Shown in pieces: positions 5,829-7,314 of a stretch of DNA of 7,314 nucleotides. The number at the start of each line of letters is the position of its first letter. Position 1 is the first letter of the stretch. The translations under genes and the position numbers were made by a program. The stretch is from Parachlamydiales bacterium (lineage in GTDB: Bacteria; Chlamydiota; Chlamydiia; Chlamydiales; JAJFMK01), in assembly GCA_020050175.1 (NCBI GenBank), contig JAGVKY010000154.1:1-7314 (forward strand), read 5' to 3'. The notes under the pieces were generated by a model. That model was not told where the DNA came from, made no database searches, and was given only the letters and a program-made list of their open reading frames with translations.

Positions 5829-7100
5829 TTGACATTTGAGACACTGGGCTTATCGGAAGAACTGCTTCGAGCGATAGGTGAACAAGGCTACAGCAGACCT
5901 ACTCCAGTCCAGGAGCAAGTCATTCCGGCTATCCTCCAGGGTAGCGATGTCATGGCAGGATCACAAACGGGCACGGGAAAAACCGCAAGTTTTACCTTGC
6001 CCTTATTGCACCTATTAAGTGGCCGTCCCAAAAGACGGGAAAAATACTCTGTCCGTGCTCTAATTTTGACACCGACAAGAGAATTGGCAGCTCAGGTTGG
6101 GAAAAGTGTTAGCACCTATGGCAAACACCTTTCTTTAAAATCAGCAGTTGTTTTCGGTGGTACCAACATCAATCCGCAAGCCAAAATCTTGCAAAGTGGT
6201 GTTGATATCCTGATTGCAACTCCTGGTCGTCTTTTAGATCTAGTCGGTCAACGATTTGTAGATCTATCTCAAATTGAAATTTTGGTTCTTGATGAAGCAG
6301 ATCGGATGCTTGATATGGGTTTTATCCATGATATCAAGCGAATCCTAAATCTTTTGCCAAAGGGAAGACAAAATCTTCTCTTTTCGGCGACCTTCTCAGA
6401 TGAAATAAAAAAACTTGTAGACGGTCTCTTTCGCTCTCCCAAGACGATTGAAGTTGCTCGAAGAAATGCACCTGCTGAAGGTGTAGCTCAAGTGATTTAC
6501 CCCGTTGATACCAAGAAAAAACGGGCCCTCCTTACACACCTCATCGTGACGCAAAAATGGAAGCAAGCACTTGTCTTTACAAGGACAAAACATGGTGCTA
6601 ACCGTCTTGCTGAACTTTTAGAAATGGATGGAATTTCAACAAGAGCGTTTCATGGTAACAAAAGTCAGCCAGCCCGTTTAAAGGCTTTAGCTGATTTCAA
6701 AAATGGGGACATTCAGGTCCTCGTTGCAACCGACATTGCTGCTCGTGGAATTGATATCCAAGAGCTTCCCCATGTCGTCAATTACGAATTGCCAAACGTT
6801 CCTGAAGATTATGTTCACCGTATCGGCCGTACGGGTCGTGCAGGTCATGAAGGAAACGCTGTTTCCCTCGTCTCCATCGATGAGCATAAATTCCTCCGAG
6901 ACATCGAGCGGCTTCTTAAAAAAGAGATCCCTCGTGTGATTGAGCCAGGTTACGAAGTCGATCCTTCTATCAAAGCAGTTCCTCCACAAATGCGTGGTCA
7001 AAGAACAGGTCCGCGTCCTAGTTGGGGCGGTGGCTCATCTCAACAACGTGATAAACGAGCTCCTTCCAGAGATCGCCGTCCCCGTTTTGAGAATCGCTAA
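5829..7100 (+). CDS. rhlE: DEAD-box ATP-dependent RNA helicase, RhlE type
   Basis: This encodes a 423-residue RNA helicase that unwinds short RNA duplexes, with likely roles in ribosome assembly and mRNA turnover. The start is TTG at 5829, preceded by AAGGA (5819-5823) at 5 bases; the protein then opens MTFETLGLS, as RhlE proteins do. The motifs are complete: Q motif with Gln28, motif I SQTGTGKT (45-52), Ia PTRELA (82-87), TPGR (131-134), DEAD (155-158), SAT (186-188), LVFTRTK (248-254), TDIAARGID (301-309) and HRIGRTGRAG (330-339). The tail from about 378 onward is basic and rich in Arg, Gly, Pro and Ser, a disordered RNA-binding extension common in this group. DeaD/CsdA is less likely, because it carries a longer C-terminal region. 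Pairing with a cold-shock gene suggests a shared role at low temperature. Confidence 0.93.
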   Translation: MTFETLGLSEELLRAIGEQGYSRPTPVQEQVIPAILQGSDVMAGSQTGTGKTASFTLPLLHLLSGRPKRREKYSVRALILTPTRELAAQVGKSVSTYGKHLSLKSAVVFGGTNINPQAKILQSGVDILIATPGRLLDLVGQRFVDLSQIEILVLDEADRMLDMGFIHDIKRILNLLPKGRQNLLFSATFSDEIKKLVDGLFRSPKTIEVARRNAPAEGVAQVIYPVDTKKKRALLTHLIVTQKWKQALVFTRTKHGANRLAELLEMDGISTRAFHGNKSQPARLKALADFKNGDIQVLVATDIAARGIDIQELPHVVNYELPNVPEDYVHRIGRTGRAGHEGNAVSLVSIDEHKFLRDIERLLKKEIPRVIEPGYEVDPSIKAVPPQMRGQRTGPRPSWGGGSSQQRDKRAPSRDRRPRFENR

Positions 7101-7215
7101 ACGAACTTTTTAAGAATTCGAAAGCCTGTTTTGCACACTCTTAAAAAATTAACGTTTATTCCCTCTATAAATAAATGAATTAAGATTTTTTTGTGGTAAT
7201 TTCTTCTAATGGAAA
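7101..7215. other. AT-rich noncoding stretch after the helicase gene
   Basis: No credible gene is seen. A 9-bp A/T-rich inverted repeat (7107-7115 with 7139-7147) has a 23-base loop. A 6-bp one (7155-7160 with 7170-7175) is followed 10 bases later by a run of seven T (7186-7192). Either might assist termination, but neither has the GC-rich stem next to a T-tract of a standard intrinsic terminator. Confidence 0.5.
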
Positions 7216-7314
7216 AGTAAGCGTCAGCTGAAGCACAGGTTGACTTAGATTCAACCATTACAAGCTTAGATTTGTTTAGAGGTTGCCCAGTGATCAGGAA
7301 GTAGCTCGGCAAGC
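7216..7314. repeat. Right copy of the 99-bp perfect terminal inverted repeat
   Basis: This is the exact reverse complement of 1-99. On the plus strand it carries the same transposase-like reading as the left end does on the minus strand (the ASAEAQVDLDST and RGCPVIRK segments), again interrupted by TAG before the contig end. Here the sequence before the repeat is unrelated AT-rich DNA, whereas the left copy is flanked by further transposase-like sequence. The repeat therefore has at least two different genomic contexts. Confidence 0.9.

Noticed and set aside
6687..7001. Minus-strand 104-codon frame opposite the helicase, and similar frames opposite the pot genes
   Set aside because: These are antisense shadows of strongly conserved coding sequence, with no ribosome-binding site or recognisable domain.
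7107..7192. Intrinsic terminator after the helicase gene
   Set aside because: The candidate stems are A/T-only or have a 23-base loop, and the run of T lies 10 bases from the nearest stem.
7097..7312. Minus-strand open frame of 71 codons at the right end
   Set aside because: Its first 32 residues are the same repeat translation as at the left end. The rest crosses AT-rich noncoding DNA, and the start is a TTG without a ribosome-binding site.
1..7314. The whole window as a composite transposon with 99-bp terminal inverted repeats
   Set aside because: The interior is housekeeping-type genes without a functional transposase or recombinase, and exact flush 99-base ends are better explained by assembly.

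Overview
This 7.3 kb window reads as an ordinary piece of a Gram-negative bacterial chromosome, moderately AT-rich by eye. Most of it is confidently coding. No rRNA, tRNA, CRISPR array, phage gene or intact insertion sequence was seen. The phylum is not fixed by the sequence. A lipoprotein-type PotD in a compact potABCD operon, beside short lineage-specific membrane proteins, would fit an environmental chlamydia-like bacterium, but that is a guess that needs a protein search.

Layout. (1) Bases 1-99 and 7216-7314 are a perfect inverted repeat, probably the assembly footprint of a repeated, degenerate transposase-like sequence on which both contig ends stop. (2) Bases 307-1409 hold a good sigma70-type promoter and three tightly packed genes for small membrane proteins of 115, 119 and 109 residues. 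These are mutually similar and appear to be an in situ triplication of an unrecognised family. (3) A small gene on the minus strand (about 1387-1665) encodes a basic protein with a winged-helix-like C-terminal half. It is convergent with the triplet and divergent from the transporter operon. (4) Bases 1716-5516 are potA-potB-potC-potD, a complete polyamine-type ABC importer: ATPase, two permeases and a lipoprotein substrate-binding protein. All three internal junctions are 4-base ATGA overlaps. (5) Bases 5519-7100 hold a cold-shock-domain protein gene with a structured leader and a GTG start, followed 19 bases later by a TTG-started RhlE-type DEAD-box RNA helicase. The pair looks like an RNA-remodelling, cold-adaptation unit. 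(6) Bases 7101-7215 are AT-rich noncoding sequence.

How they work together. PotD captures the ligand outside the inner membrane, PotB and PotC form the channel, and PotA hydrolyses ATP. Several PotD pocket positions differ from the E. coli protein as I remember it, so the exact ligand is uncertain. The cold-shock protein and the helicase both act on RNA structure. The triplet of membrane proteins is the least explained part of the window.
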